A stretch of 64,000 nucleotides of DNA from Collinsella sp. (GCA_019414515.1 DXLX01000036.1:58479-122478); one strand, 5' to 3'; positions 32,075-40,776 are shown, counted from the first letter of the stretch. Program-made: numbers and translations. The notes: generated by a model not told the origin, from the letters alone.

Positions 32075-32782
32075 TTACTCAGCCAGGAAGTCACGCTGGA
32101 CAGCGGGATCGACCTTGACGCCAGGGCCCATGGTGGAAGACACGGAGATGGACTTGACGTACTTGCCCTTAGCAGAAGAGGGCTTGACGCGCAGAATCTC
32201 GGTGTACAGGGCAGCGTAGTTCTCGACGAGCTGCTGCTCAGAGAAGGACTTCTTGCCCAGGGGCACGTGGCAGATGCCGTAGCGGTCGGCGCGGTACTCA
32301 ACGCGGCCAGCCTTGAGCTCGGAGACCATCTTGGCGACGTCCATGGTCACGGTGCCGAGCTTGGGGTTCGGCATGAGGCCACGGGGACCAAGGATCTTAC
32401 CGATGCGGCCAACCTTGGCCATCATGTTCGGCGTAGCGATAGCGGCGTCGAAGTTGATCTCGCCCTTCTGAATCTGGGCGACGAGCTCGTCGGAACCGAT
32501 GATGTCGGCGCCGGCAGCCTCAGCCTCACGGGCCTTCTCGCCCTCGGCGAAGACGGCAACACGAACGGTCTTGCCGGTGCCGTGGGGCAGGGAGATGGAA
32601 CCACGGATGTTCTGGTCAGCCTTACGAGTATCGATGCCCAGACGGAAGTGAGCCTCGACGGTCTCGTCGAACTTGGCGGTGTCGAGCTCCTTGATGAGCT
32701 TGGCAGCCTGAAGGGGGGTGTAGAGCGTGGCGCGGTCGATCTTCTCGGCAGCGGCGTTATAGCTCTTACCATGCTTAGCCAT
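32075..32782 (-). CDS. rplA: 50S ribosomal protein L1
   Basis: L1 stalk protein that moves with E-site tRNA; also a translational repressor of its own operon in many bacteria. It is 235 residues from MAKHGKSYNAAAEKI. The second ATG (32782) is chosen because AGGAGG then lies eight bases upstream. Landmarks: GTGKTVRVAVFAEGEKAREA, MPNPKLGTVT and VEYRADRYGICHVPLGK. It follows rplK by 117 bases and ends the secE-nusG-rplK-rplA unit. Confidence 0.98.
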   Translation of the reverse strand: MAKHGKSYNAAAEKIDRATLYTPLQAAKLIKELDTAKFDETVEAHFRLGIDTRKADQNIRGSISLPHGTGKTVRVAVFAEGEKAREAEAAGADIIGSDELVAQIQKGEINFDAAIATPNMMAKVGRIGKILGPRGLMPNPKLGTVTMDVAKMVSELKAGRVEYRADRYGICHVPLGKKSFSEQQLVENYAALYTEILRVKPSSAKGKYVKSISVSSTMGPGVKVDPAVQRDFLAE

Positions 32783-32899
32783 GTGCATTACCTCCTGTGG
32801 TTAAACGGGCGTGAGCCCTCCCACATCGTATCGTGTGCCCTATTGCACACATTTAACGGGCGCCCCGGTCGGAGCACCCGCCGTTACCATAAGAAATCG

Positions 32900-33328
32900 C
32901 TACTCAGCGATGGTGACGCCCATGGAACGGGCGGTACCGGCGATGATCTTCTTGGCGGCGTCAATGTCGTTGGCATTGAGGTCCGGCATCTTGATCTCGG
33001 CGATCTTGGTGAGCTGCTCCTGGGAGAGCTGACCAACCTTGTCAGCCTGGGGCTTAGCGGAACCAGACTTGAGGTTCAGCTCCTTCTTGATAAGGTGAGC
33101 CGCCGGCGGGGTCTTGGTGATGAAGGAGAAGGACTTGTCCTCGTAGACAGAGATCTCAACGGGGATGATGTCACCCTTCTTGTCCTGCGTCTCGGCGTTA
33201 AAGGCCTGGCAGAACTGCATGATGTTCACGCCAGCAGCGCCCAGGGCGGGGCCGACGGGAGGAGCGGGGTTTGCTGCACCAGCAGGAATCTGGAGCTTAA
33301 TGACGTTGGCAACCTTCTTCTCAGCCAT
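32900..33328 (-). CDS. rplK: 50S ribosomal protein L11
   Basis: Component of the GTPase-associated centre, needed for RelA activation. It is 142 residues from MAEKKVANVIKLQIPAGAAN. The second ATG (33328) is used because AAGGA then lies seven bases upstream. Landmarks: PAPPVGPALGAAGVNIMQFC with the Pro-rich hinge, KTPPAAHLIKKELNLKSGS and KKIIAGTARSMGVTI. A 114-base gap to nusG has no clear terminator, so it may be cotranscribed with secE-nusG. Confidence 0.98.
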   Translation of the reverse strand: MAEKKVANVIKLQIPAGAANPAPPVGPALGAAGVNIMQFCQAFNAETQDKKGDIIPVEISVYEDKSFSFITKTPPAAHLIKKELNLKSGSAKPQADKVGQLSQEQLTKIAEIKMPDLNANDIDAAKKIIAGTARSMGVTIAE

Positions 33329-33448
33329 GGTCATTCCTTTCGAATCACGAGTGTGAAGTACTTGCTATATCGTAAGCACGCACGTGTTAGAAGCACTCCT
33401 GAGATGAGCAGTCACAGAAGAAGCACGCTCGCGCGAACGGACGAAAAC

Positions 33449-33985
33449 TTAAGCGATGACAGCGACCTGGTTAAAGTCGAGCTCGACCGGCGTCTCGCGG
33501 CCAAAGATCATCAGCGTGACCTTGAGCTTGCCAGCCTCGGTGTTAACCTCGGAGACCTTGCCATCAAAGTCGGTAAGCGGGCCATCGGTGACGCGGACGG
33601 ACGTACCGACCTCAATATCAACCGAGGTGCGCTTGGGCGAATCGCCCTTACCGGGACGACGAGTCATCTTGTTGTACTCGTCGCGGGAAAGCGGAGCGGG
33701 CTTGCCGTTGCCGCCTAGGAAACCGGTGACGCCAGGCGTGTTACGAACACACGTCCAAGCATCGTCATCCATCTCCATGCGGACCAGGACATAACCCGGG
33801 AAGATCTTGGAATCCTTGGTCTCACGCTTGCCACCCTCTTTAATCTCGGTGACGCGCTCCATAGGAATCTCGATATCAAAGATACGGTCCTGCATGCCCA
33901 TAGTCTCGATGCGATGCTCGAGATCGGACTTAACGCGGTTCTCGTATCCAGAGTAAGTGTGAACGACGTACCAACGCTTAGACAT
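33449..33985 (-). CDS. nusG: Transcription termination/antitermination factor NusG
   Basis: Couples RNA polymerase to Rho or the ribosome; 178 residues. The NGN domain begins KRWYVVHTYSGYENRVKSDL and includes FPGYVLVRMEMDDDAWTCVR and GVTGFLGG. The KOW domain near residues 125-175 has VGTSVRVTDGPLTDFDGKVSE. The ATG has GAGGGG upstream, inside the end of secE. Only three bases separate it from the secE stop, the standard secE-nusG pair. Confidence 0.98.
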   Translation of the reverse strand: MSKRWYVVHTYSGYENRVKSDLEHRIETMGMQDRIFDIEIPMERVTEIKEGGKRETKDSKIFPGYVLVRMEMDDDAWTCVRNTPGVTGFLGGNGKPAPLSRDEYNKMTRRPGKGDSPKRTSVDIEVGTSVRVTDGPLTDFDGKVSEVNTEAGKLKVTLMIFGRETPVELDFNQVAVIA

Positions 33986-33988
33986 GGT

Positions 33989-34327
33989 TTAGCCCCTCAA
34001 TCCAGAGAACAGAGCAAGAGCCTCGCCAAAGCCAGCATCGAGCAGAGCGATGACGACGCCGACGACGATCAGAGAAGCGCAAACAACAACCGAGTAGTTC
34101 ACGAGCTCCTTCTTATCGGGCCACGTGACACGCTTCATCTCGGACTTGACCGAAGCGAAATACTTCTTGGTGCGGGCGAAGAAACCAGGCTTCTCGTTCT
34201 TCTTGGACTTCGCAGCCTTCTCGTTCTTCTTGGCAACGGCCTTCTTGGCCTCAACCTTGGAGTTGGCGGCAGCTTTGTTGGCAGGTGCCGGCTGCTGAGC
34301 CTTCTTCTTGTTCTTCTTGTTGGCCAT
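33989..34327 (-). CDS. secE: Preprotein translocase subunit SecE
   Basis: Essential small subunit of the SecYEG channel, 112 residues. The first ~60 residues are Lys/Ala-rich and probably cytoplasmic. They are followed by the conserved amphipathic segment FASVKSEMKRVTWPDKKELV and a single membrane helix SVVVCASLIVVGVVIALLDA. The long basic N-terminus is typical of Actinobacteria. The ATG has GGAGG upstream. Order tRNA-Trp, secE, nusG is conserved. Confidence 0.96.
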   Translation of the reverse strand: MANKKNKKKAQQPAPANKAAANSKVEAKKAVAKKNEKAAKSKKNEKPGFFARTKKYFASVKSEMKRVTWPDKKELVNYSVVVCASLIVVGVVIALLDAGFGEALALFSGLRG

Positions 34328-34403
34328 TTGGGTTACCTCCGCGCAATGCGCTTATACATGAGTAAACCGTAAGCCCCCAAGTGGGAGCTTACGGAATAAT
34401 GAC

Positions 34404-34479
34404 TGGCACGCCAGGAAGGACTCGAACCCTCAACACTCGGTTTTGGAGACCGATGCTCTACCAATTGAACTACTGGCGT
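34404..34479 (-). tRNA. trnW: tRNA-Trp (CCA anticodon)
   Basis: Seven-base acceptor stem ACGCCAG/CTGGCGT, anticodon arm TCGGT-CTCCAAA-ACCGA with anticodon CCA, T-arm GGGTTCGAGTCC, discriminator G and encoded CCA. It sits between rpmG and secE. Confidence 0.97.
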
Positions 34480-34492
34480 ATGTGACTAGAGA

Positions 34493-34642
34493 CTAGCGAG
34501 TCTCTTTGTGCAGCGTGTGGTGACGGCACCAGGGGCAATACTTCTTGATCTCCATACGATCAGGCATGGTCGACTTGTTCTTGGTGGTCGTATAGTTGCG
34601 GCGCTTGCACTCAGTGCACGCAAGAGTAACTAGAGTACGCAT
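34493..34642 (-). CDS. rpmG: 50S ribosomal protein L33
   Basis: 49-residue ribosomal protein: MRTLVTLACTECKRRNYTTT at the N-terminus, with two CxxC pairs (CTEC and CPWC) that would bind zinc; it ends HTLHKETR. This is the zinc-binding (C+) form of L33. It is the first gene of the rpmG-tRNA-Trp-secE-nusG unit, with a strong promoter 46 bases upstream. Confidence 0.96.
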   Translation of the reverse strand: MRTLVTLACTECKRRNYTTTKNKSTMPDRMEIKKYCPWCRHHTLHKETR

Positions 34643-34687
34643 GTATCCTGAACCTTTCATTTCCGCCCCGTACGGGCACGAGTTGTT

Positions 34688-34717
34688 ACTTTATCAGCTC
34701 CACGTAAGTGCTGTCAA
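34688..34717 (-). promoter_or_regulatory. Promoter of rpmG-tRNA-Trp-secE-nusG
   Basis: Minus strand TTGACA (34712-34717), 18 bases, TAAAGT (34688-34693). The bases preceding the -35 (GAGGTTTTCAT) are nearly identical to those at the tRNA-tuf promoter. Confidence 0.85.
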
Positions 34718-34860
34718 TGAAAACCTCGAGTCAATTGGTTCTCGGTGGATCCATTCATATTTGGAACACATTAATGAAGCCATCGAGAGCTAATCGACGG
34801 TGCATCCAGGACCATTATCGATCCTCTCGACACCAGCAACGGCTCAATATCCATTGCAGA

Positions 34861-34893
34861 AAAGAACCCGGCACCCATATAAGTGCCGGGTTC
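34861..34893 (-). terminator. Terminator of tuf
   Basis: GAACCCGGCAC pairs with GTGCCGGGTTC, followed by TTT on the minus strand, 30 bases past the tuf stop. Confidence 0.9.
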
Positions 34894-34921
34894 TCTAAGT
34901 CAGCTATATCAAAGAGCTAAT

Positions 34922-36112
34922 TTACTCAATGATCGTGGAGACGATGCCCGAACCGACGGTGTGGCCACCCTCGCGGATAGCGAAGCGCAGGCCCTCCTCC
35001 ATGGCGATCGGGTGGATGAGGTCGCCCTCGATGGTGATGTGGTCACCAGGCATAGCCATCTCGGTGCCCTCGGGGAGCTTGACCGTACCGGTAACGTCGG
35101 TGGTACGGAAGTAGAACTGAGGACGATAACCATCGAAGAACGGGGTGTGACGGCCGCCCTCCTCCTTGGTCAGAACGTAGATCTCGCCGGTGAACTTGGT
35201 GTGCGGGGTAACCGAACCGGGCTTGCAGAGAACCTGGCCGCGCTCGATGTCCTCACGCTTGATGCCGCGGAGCAGCAGACCGACGTTGTCGCCAGCCTCG
35301 CAGAAGTCCATGGACTTACGGAACATCTCGATACCGGTAACGACGGTGTTCTGGGTATCCTTGATGCCGACGATCTCGACGGGCTCGTTGAGCTTGAGCT
35401 CACCGCGCTCGACACGGCCAGTAGCAACGGTACCACGGCCGGAGATGGTCATAACGTCCTCAACGGCCATCAGGAACGGGAGGTCGTTGTTACGAGCAGG
35501 CGTCGGGATGTACTCGTCGACGGCCTTCATGAGCTCGCGAATGGCGTCCATCCACTTGGCGTCGCCCTCGAGAGCGCCCAGAGCGGAGCCACGGATGACG
35601 GGGATGTCGTCGCCGGGGAAATCGTACTCGGAGAGGAGCTCACGGGTCTCCATCTCGACGAGGTCGATGAGCTCGTCATCGTCGACCATGTCGCACTTGT
35701 TCAGGAAGACGACGATGTAGGGAACGCCGACCTGACGGGCGAGCAGGATGTGCTCGCGGGTCTGAGCCATGGGGCCGTCGGTAGCAGCGATGACCAGGAT
35801 AGCGCCGTCCATCTGAGCAGCGCCGGAGATCATGTTCTTGACGTAGTCAGCGTGGCCCGGGCAGTCAACGTGAGCGTAGTGACGGGCAGCGGTCTCGTAC
35901 TCAACGTGGGAGACGGAAATCGTAATGCCGCGCTCGCGCTCCTCGGGAGCCTTGTCGATGTTCTCGAACGCAGTGAAGTCAGCCTTGCAGCCCTCGGTCT
36001 CGGAGAGAACCTTGGTGATGGCAGCGGTCAGCGTGGTCTTGCCGTGGTCGACGTGACCAATGGTGCCGATGTTAACATGCGGCTTAGTGCGCTCAAACTT
36101 CTCTTTGGCCAT
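34922..36112 (-). CDS. tuf: Elongation factor Tu
   Basis: GTPase that delivers aminoacyl-tRNA to the ribosome; 396 residues. G1 GHVDHGKTT, G3 DCPGHADY and G4 NKCDMVDD are intact, with EYDFPGDDIPVIRGSALGAL and the C-terminal TVGSGIVSTI. The ATG has GGAGG five bases upstream. It is transcribed behind tRNA-Tyr, tRNA-Thr and tRNA-Met from one strong promoter, a tRNA-tufB-like arrangement, rather than next to fusA. Confidence 0.99.
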   Translation of the reverse strand: MAKEKFERTKPHVNIGTIGHVDHGKTTLTAAITKVLSETEGCKADFTAFENIDKAPEERERGITISVSHVEYETAARHYAHVDCPGHADYVKNMISGAAQMDGAILVIAATDGPMAQTREHILLARQVGVPYIVVFLNKCDMVDDDELIDLVEMETRELLSEYDFPGDDIPVIRGSALGALEGDAKWMDAIRELMKAVDEYIPTPARNNDLPFLMAVEDVMTISGRGTVATGRVERGELKLNEPVEIVGIKDTQNTVVTGIEMFRKSMDFCEAGDNVGLLLRGIKREDIERGQVLCKPGSVTPHTKFTGEIYVLTKEEGGRHTPFFDGYRPQFYFRTTDVTGTVKLPEGTEMAMPGDHITIEGDLIHPIAMEEGLRFAIREGGHTVGSGIVSTIIE

Positions 36113-36208
36113 AAAGCCCTCCTCTTAACAGGTCGTCCCCGGACGGGACTTTGCCTTTATACCATAGTGGCCTCTCAACATACTATTGAGAAGCCACCGT
36201 GTTACCTA

Positions 36209-36285
36209 TGGTAGCGGTGACTGGATTCGAACCAGTGACGCCACGGGTATGAACCGTGTGCTCTAACCAACTGAGCTACACCGCC
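36209..36285 (-). tRNA. trnM: tRNA-Met (CAT anticodon, elongator type)
   Basis: Acceptor GGCGGTG/CACCGCT (G-U at the first pair), anticodon arm CACGG-TTCATAC-CCGTG, T-arm CTGGTTCGAATCCAG and encoded CCA. It lacks the three G-C pairs of initiator tRNA. A tRNA-Ile2 (lysidine-modified CAT) is the alternative. Confidence 0.93.
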
Positions 36286-36288
36286 GGA

Positions 36289-36364
36289 TGGAGCCTGCAA
36301 CCAGACTTGAACTGGTGACCTCTTCGTTACCAACGAAGTGCTCTACCGACTGAGCTATACAGGC
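36289..36364 (-). tRNA. trnT: tRNA-Thr (GGT anticodon)
   Basis: Acceptor GCCTGTA/TGCAGGC, anticodon arm CTTCG-TTGGTAA-CGAAG, T-arm CCAGTTCAAGTCTGG and encoded CCA. Three bases separate it from tRNA-Met. Confidence 0.96.
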
Positions 36365-36374
36365 ACTTGACGGG

Positions 36375-36456
36375 TGGGAGCTATAGGATTCGAACCTATG
36401 TAGGCAGAGCCAACGGGTTTACAGCCCGTCCCCATTAACCACTCGGGCAAACTCCC
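36375..36456 (-). tRNA. trnY: tRNA-Tyr (GTA anticodon)
   Basis: Class II tRNA with a long variable arm. Acceptor GGGAGTT/AGCTCCC, anticodon arm ACGGG-CTGTAAA-CCCGT, discriminator A. CCA is not encoded. It is the first gene of the tRNA-tuf unit. Confidence 0.96.
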
Positions 36457-36518
36457 AATCGTTCAAGTATCCGCAGGTCCTTTGGTCTTTTGGACCGCCG
36501 CCCCCGCGAACGAAGAAG

Positions 36519-36548
36519 ATAATACGATGCCACCTTGGGGGCTGTCAA
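36519..36548 (-). promoter_or_regulatory. Promoter of tRNA-Tyr-Thr-Met-tuf
   Basis: Minus strand TTGACA (36543-36548), 18-base spacer, TATTAT (36519-36524), about 60 bases before tRNA-Tyr. Confidence 0.88.
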
Positions 36549-36694
36549 CGAAAACCTCTAGATACACGGTGCCGGGCGTATCTATATAGCCGTGACCTGC
36601 GGTTTTATTGAGTTTGGATATGAAGGACAGTGGTTTTGGATACTGAGGTGACGTTTCCCAAGGTAACACTTTGCTGTAGTGGAGTACACCTTCA

Positions 36695-36825
36695 GTATCG
36701 AACTTCGATACCAGCTTATTTGCACCTATATATAGGTCGAGATCGGGGCTTCCACGCCACGATCGAGCGTGGATTATCTCCCACTTTTAGCGCGGCTCTA
36801 AGGCCAAAGTGGCAGATTATCCACG
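36695..36825. repeat. Cluster of three palindromes between tRNA-tuf promoter and rpiR-type gene
   Basis: GTATCGAA-C-TTCGATAC (36695-36711) and ACCTATATATAGGT (36724-36737) are perfect. The third is an 18-of-20 inverted repeat, CGTGGATTATCTCCCACTTT (36768-36787) with 36806-36825. No gene is seen in 36457-36859. The last element may terminate the rpiR-type gene, but it lies beyond its 3' end only if read from the minus strand. Confidence 0.7.
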
Positions 36826-36859
36826 TTCATTCCCAGGCGAGAGAACTGTAAAGCCGCAA

Positions 36860-37693
36860 CTACTCGGGCCAGGCCAAAGTAGACCCATAAAGCGGCTCCC
36901 CCTTGGTGCAGGGGTAGCGACTCAAGTAACACGACGATAGCAAGTCGAAAAAATAAGTCGTGGCGTATTTCGAATAAACGCCGAGTCGGTCAATTCCGTT
37001 TCCCGCATTACCAAGACGATATACACGGTCAAAAGACCTCGATTTGTCATCGTTGCTAAACGCAGTAATTAGAATCTTCCTGCCCGAACGGCAATCAAGA
37101 TACTCACGCGCCTGTGACGCAAATAGCCCGGAGACCGATACGAGAATTATCAATGACTGCGAAGCGTCTCCCATGTTTTTCAATTCCGCGACGTTAGCCC
37201 CAGCAACTATGCGAACTATCTTGCCCGCATAAAACATTTCCTGCTGAAATCGTACGAGATTGGCGCTCACATTATTGGTGCACCAGATTTCAACGTTTTT
37301 ATGGCCATCAATTTCGTCGACAAGATGCTTAATAGCGATATCGGACACGCCGCTTTCAACCTCAGCGAACATCTCGATCATGCGAACGTCGAGCTCTGCC
37401 CTGTACTCCTCGTAGCCAAATTCCTCCTCTCGATGGCTTAAGTCGCTTGGAAAGACTGACTGAGTAAATGATTCTTTCAAATCGCTAAGAGACTGGTAGC
37501 CCAATCGATTGCAGAAACGACGAACAGCGGAACGAGTCACGAATGCATCGTGGGTTATTGCGGCAACATTGATTTCGCTCGAACGCCTAATGTGAGCGAT
37601 GAGATATCGGGCGATGGCGGCATCGTTTGACCCAAACTCGCTGTTGATGATGGAGCTAATGCGATTGAGCACATCGAAGTCATTGATATTCAC
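36860..37693 (-). CDS. RpiR-family transcriptional regulator (HTH + SIS-like)
   Basis: Sugar-phosphate-responsive regulator, 277 residues. The HTH_6 domain (about 1-75) includes FGSNDAAIARYLIAHIRRSS and HDAFVTRSAVRRFCNRLGYQ with SLSDLKESF. The C-terminal part has a SIS-like pattern (SDIAIKHLVDEIDGHKNVEI, SLIILVSVSGLF, KILITAFS), ending in a divergent tail. A GTG at 37691-37693 (VNINDFDVLNRI) is preferred because AGAGGGA precedes it; an ATG 13 codons upstream has no SD. It is divergent from the 6-phospho-beta-glucosidase and PTS genes, which it probably represses or activates. Confidence 0.85.
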   Translation of the reverse strand: MNINDFDVLNRISSIINSEFGSNDAAIARYLIAHIRRSSEINVAAITHDAFVTRSAVRRFCNRLGYQSLSDLKESFTQSVFPSDLSHREEEFGYEEYRAELDVRMIEMFAEVESGVSDIAIKHLVDEIDGHKNVEIWCTNNVSANLVRFQQEMFYAGKIVRIVAGANVAELKNMGDASQSLIILVSVSGLFASQAREYLDCRSGRKILITAFSNDDKSRSFDRVYRLGNAGNGIDRLGVYSKYATTYFFDLLSSCYLSRYPCTKGEPLYGSTLAWPE

Positions 37694-37736
37694 GTGATCC
37701 CTCTTTCCGCTCTCCTCGAAATCATGGTTCATTTAT

Positions 37737-37778
37737 TGAATCAAACAGCTTTGGTCGTTCTCCTATGATTCAAATCAG
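37737..37778. promoter_or_regulatory. Candidate operator repeats in the rpiR/bgl divergent region
   Basis: TGAATCAAACAG (37737-37748) and TGATTCAAATCAG (37766-37778) are near-direct repeats 29 bases apart between the divergent starts. A TTGACG follows at 37779. Regulator binding is inferred from position only. Confidence 0.3.
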
Positions 37779-37846
37779 TTGACGTCATCTTAATCATAAT
37801 TCCGCCACACGTATCCACCGTGTTTTGAGTGATGGAAAGGGGATTC

Positions 37847-39265
37847 ATGGGCAACGTGAACAACATGCCGTTTCTCTGGGGTTCCGCCACGGCGTCTTAT
37901 CAGTGCGAGGGTGCCTGGAACGAAGACGGCAAAGGCCTTGGTGAGTGGGATTTCTTTAGCCACACAAGCAATAAGAACATCAACCATGTTGACGGTGATG
38001 TATCTTGCGACTTCTACCATCGCTATGAAGAAGATATCCGCATGATGAAAGAAGGCGGACAAAACACCTATCGCTTCTCTCTTTCATGGAGTCGAATCAT
38101 CCCCACGGGTATCGGCGAAGTGAATGAAGAGGGTATCGATTTTTATAATCGGGTCATTGATTGCTGCCTCGAAAATGGCATAGAGCCCAACGTTACGCTG
38201 TTCCATTACGATCTGCCATTCACGCTTGCTTGCAAAGGCGGATGGCTGAACAACGACATGGCAGAGTGGTTCTGCAAATACGCCAAGATTTGCTTTGAGC
38301 GCTTTGGAGACCGCGTCAAAATCTGGGCTACCGTTAACGAGCCGCATTTCTACAGCTACTGCGTAAACATGTTGGGCAACTATCCCCCCAATCGATCGCT
38401 CGATGTTCAGTCGTACATGCAGTTTCAGTACAACCTGATGCGCGCAAGCGCACTCGCAGTCCGAGCATATCGTCAAATGGGCTACGACGGCATCATCGGC
38501 GCCGTCCACGATGGCGGCGTTGTCGAACTCGACCCGGCAACCGAGCACCCTGATGACGTATTTCGATACGCAGACTTTTTCGCCAATCGCATGATTCTGG
38601 CACCAGCGCTTCAGGGTCAACTGCCGCCAGAAATGGACGAAATCCTTGAAAAACTTGGCGTCTCGCTCTATCGATCCCCAAATGACGTAAAAGAATTCAG
38701 AGACGGTAAAGTCGATTTTATTGGACTCAACGTGTATTGCCGAGAGTATGTAACCGACTGGCACGGTGGAGAGCTTGCCGTTTCGGCGAACAATAAGGGC
38801 AGTTCGAGCAAAAGGGTCGAAGGAAAATGCATTGCGCCCTTGTTTGAAAGCGCCCGCGACAGCAATGTTCCCCGCAATAAATGGGGCCGCGAAATACTCC
38901 CAAGTTGCATGTATTCAACCATCATGGATGTCCACGAGCGCTATGACGCGCCCCGCATCTTTATTACGGAAAACGGACATGGCGCCTATGAGCAACCAGA
39001 CACAGACGGAATGATCCACGATGATGACCGCATCGAGCTTCTGGGCCAGTTCATCGAGCACATGATGAGGGCTAAGCGCGACGGCGCGCGCGTTGAGGGT
39101 TACTACCTCTGGTCGACGATGGATCTGTATAGCTGGATCAACGGCTACGAAAAACGATACGGACTTGTCCATATCGACTTCGAGAACAATCTGGAGCGCA
39201 CCCCCAAAAAGAGCTGGTATTGGTACCGAGACCTTATCTCGAAGTATCAAGAGCAGGAAGGTTAG
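37847..39265 (+). CDS. 6-phospho-beta-glucosidase, GH1
   Basis: Hydrolyses phosphorylated beta-glucosides imported by the PTS; 472 residues, cytoplasmic. GH1 acid/base Glu165 in ATVNEPHFYS and nucleophile Glu375 in FITENGHGAY are present. Near the C-terminus SWINGYEKRYG carries Ser, Lys (+7) and Tyr (+9), the phosphate-binding triad of 6-phospho-glycosidases; the plain beta-glucosidase Glu of the NFEW motif is absent. The ATG at 37847 has AAGGGG four bases upstream. Nine bases separate it from the PTS gene. Base composition looks AT-richer than the ribosomal genes nearby. Confidence 0.93.
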   Translation: MGNVNNMPFLWGSATASYQCEGAWNEDGKGLGEWDFFSHTSNKNINHVDGDVSCDFYHRYEEDIRMMKEGGQNTYRFSLSWSRIIPTGIGEVNEEGIDFYNRVIDCCLENGIEPNVTLFHYDLPFTLACKGGWLNNDMAEWFCKYAKICFERFGDRVKIWATVNEPHFYSYCVNMLGNYPPNRSLDVQSYMQFQYNLMRASALAVRAYRQMGYDGIIGAVHDGGVVELDPATEHPDDVFRYADFFANRMILAPALQGQLPPEMDEILEKLGVSLYRSPNDVKEFRDGKVDFIGLNVYCREYVTDWHGGELAVSANNKGSSSKRVEGKCIAPLFESARDSNVPRNKWGREILPSCMYSTIMDVHERYDAPRIFITENGHGAYEQPDTDGMIHDDDRIELLGQFIEHMMRAKRDGARVEGYYLWSTMDLYSWINGYEKRYGLVHIDFENNLERTPKKSWYWYRDLISKYQEQEG

Positions 39266-39274
39266 GAGAAAGAG

Positions 39275-40675
39275 ATGAAATATCAGGCAATGTCCGAAAC
39301 AGTCCTAAAGGCTGTTGGCGGCAAAGAGAACATTACATCGGTAACTCATTGTGCGACACGCCTTCGCATCGACGCACGAGACACCTCGATCATCGATCTC
39401 CAGCTCGCCAAATCGGCCGATCAGGCGCTCGGGGCAGTAGTCAGCGGTGGCCAGCTTCAGGTGATCATCGGCCCCAACGTCACCGAGGCTTACAACGACT
39501 TCCTCGACTTCGCGGGAATCGAAGTCGGCGGTGGCACGGTTGCCGACGATGCCCAAACCGCCAAAGACCTTGCAGAAGGCATTAAAAGCGGTAACACCGC
39601 CATGGGCTTGATTGAGAAATTCGGGAACGTCTCTGCACAGGTATTCATGCCCATCGTCCCGGCGCTCATCGTTGGCGGACTCATTCTTTCGATCAAGAAT
39701 CTCCTGGTCAATTATTGCGGATTAAGCACCGATAGCGGAACCGCCCAGGTCCTGTTGGCGATCTTTAGCGCTTCGTTTAGCTTCTTGCCCGTTTATCTTG
39801 GTTATCAGCTCGCAGCCGTCATGAAGATGCAGCCCATCATGGGCGCATTGCTGGGCGCGATCATGATCAGCTCGTCCATTAGCGGTGCCGAGGGTCTCGA
39901 CTTTCTTGGTATCCCCATCCCGACGAACGACTATTCGAGTACGGTAGTGCCCATCGTACTGGGCGTTGTGTTCATGTACTTTGTCGACCGCAGCCTTCAG
40001 AAGATCATTCCCGACGTTACCAAACTGTTCTTGAAGCCGCTGCTCACCATGATCATCGTCGTGCCCGTCGAGCTGATTATCCTTGGCCCCGCCGGCAGCA
40101 TGATGGGCTACGCGCTGAGTGATGCCGTCACGTGGCTTATGGACAACGTGGCATTTATCGCTACTCCGATCCTGGCAGCCCTTAACCCCTATTTCGTCAT
40201 GCTCGGTCTCGATAAGGCTTACATCGCAATCGAAGTTACGAGCCTGGCGCAGCTCGGTTGGGCACCCATTATCTTTGGATTCATCTCGAACCTCTGCATT
40301 GGCGGCACGAGCCTCGCCCTGGCAACTGCCATGAAGGGAAACAAGGAGAAGAAGGGTATGGTCACCACGGTTGCCGTTACCGCACTCTGTGGCGTAACCG
40401 AGCCCGCGTTCTACGGTTGCCTCATCGAGCGTCCCCGCCTGCTTGTCGGCACGGCAATCGGCGCGCTCTGCGCTGGACTCCCTGCAGGCATCTTTGTTCT
40501 GAAAGAGTATGTTGCGGGAGCATGCCCCGGCCTTCTTTCGGCACTCATCTTTATCGCTCCCGATGGGTCCATGGGCAACTTCGTGCTGGCATGCGTTGTC
40601 GCCATCATCGCCATCGTCGTCTCTTTCATCGCTGCACGCGTAATCATCAAGAAGAACCCCAGCTATATTGAGTAG
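39275..40675 (+). CDS. PTS beta-glucoside-type EIIBC component
   Basis: Sugar transporter and phosphorylating enzyme, 466 residues. The IIB domain (1-85) has the phospho-Cys26 in TSVTHCATRLR; the IIC membrane domain (about 105-460) has ten hydrophobic stretches and TALCGVTEPAFYGCLIERPR. There is no IIA domain at the C-terminus, where three-domain Bgl proteins carry it, so phosphate must come from a separate IIA(Glc)-like protein such as that at 20034-20597. The ATG has AGGAG upstream. A strong terminator follows about 100 bases downstream. Confidence 0.93.
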   Translation: MKYQAMSETVLKAVGGKENITSVTHCATRLRIDARDTSIIDLQLAKSADQALGAVVSGGQLQVIIGPNVTEAYNDFLDFAGIEVGGGTVADDAQTAKDLAEGIKSGNTAMGLIEKFGNVSAQVFMPIVPALIVGGLILSIKNLLVNYCGLSTDSGTAQVLLAIFSASFSFLPVYLGYQLAAVMKMQPIMGALLGAIMISSSISGAEGLDFLGIPIPTNDYSSTVVPIVLGVVFMYFVDRSLQKIIPDVTKLFLKPLLTMIIVVPVELIILGPAGSMMGYALSDAVTWLMDNVAFIATPILAALNPYFVMLGLDKAYIAIEVTSLAQLGWAPIIFGFISNLCIGGTSLALATAMKGNKEKKGMVTTVAVTALCGVTEPAFYGCLIERPRLLVGTAIGALCAGLPAGIFVLKEYVAGACPGLLSALIFIAPDGSMGNFVLACVVAIIAIVVSFIAARVIIKKNPSYIE

Positions 40676-40776
40676 ATGCCCGCTGTTTGCATTGGGGACA
40701 TCCTCGGCAGACCATTAGCAAGAACCCAAGAAGTCCCTTAGGAGCTCGATTAATCCATTCGGATTCCTGAGGCACA

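Noticed and set aside
33335..33448. L1/L11 autoregulatory leader in the nusG-rplK gap
   Set aside because: Some inverted-repeat words are present, but no structure resembling a known L1 or L11 site could be established by eye.
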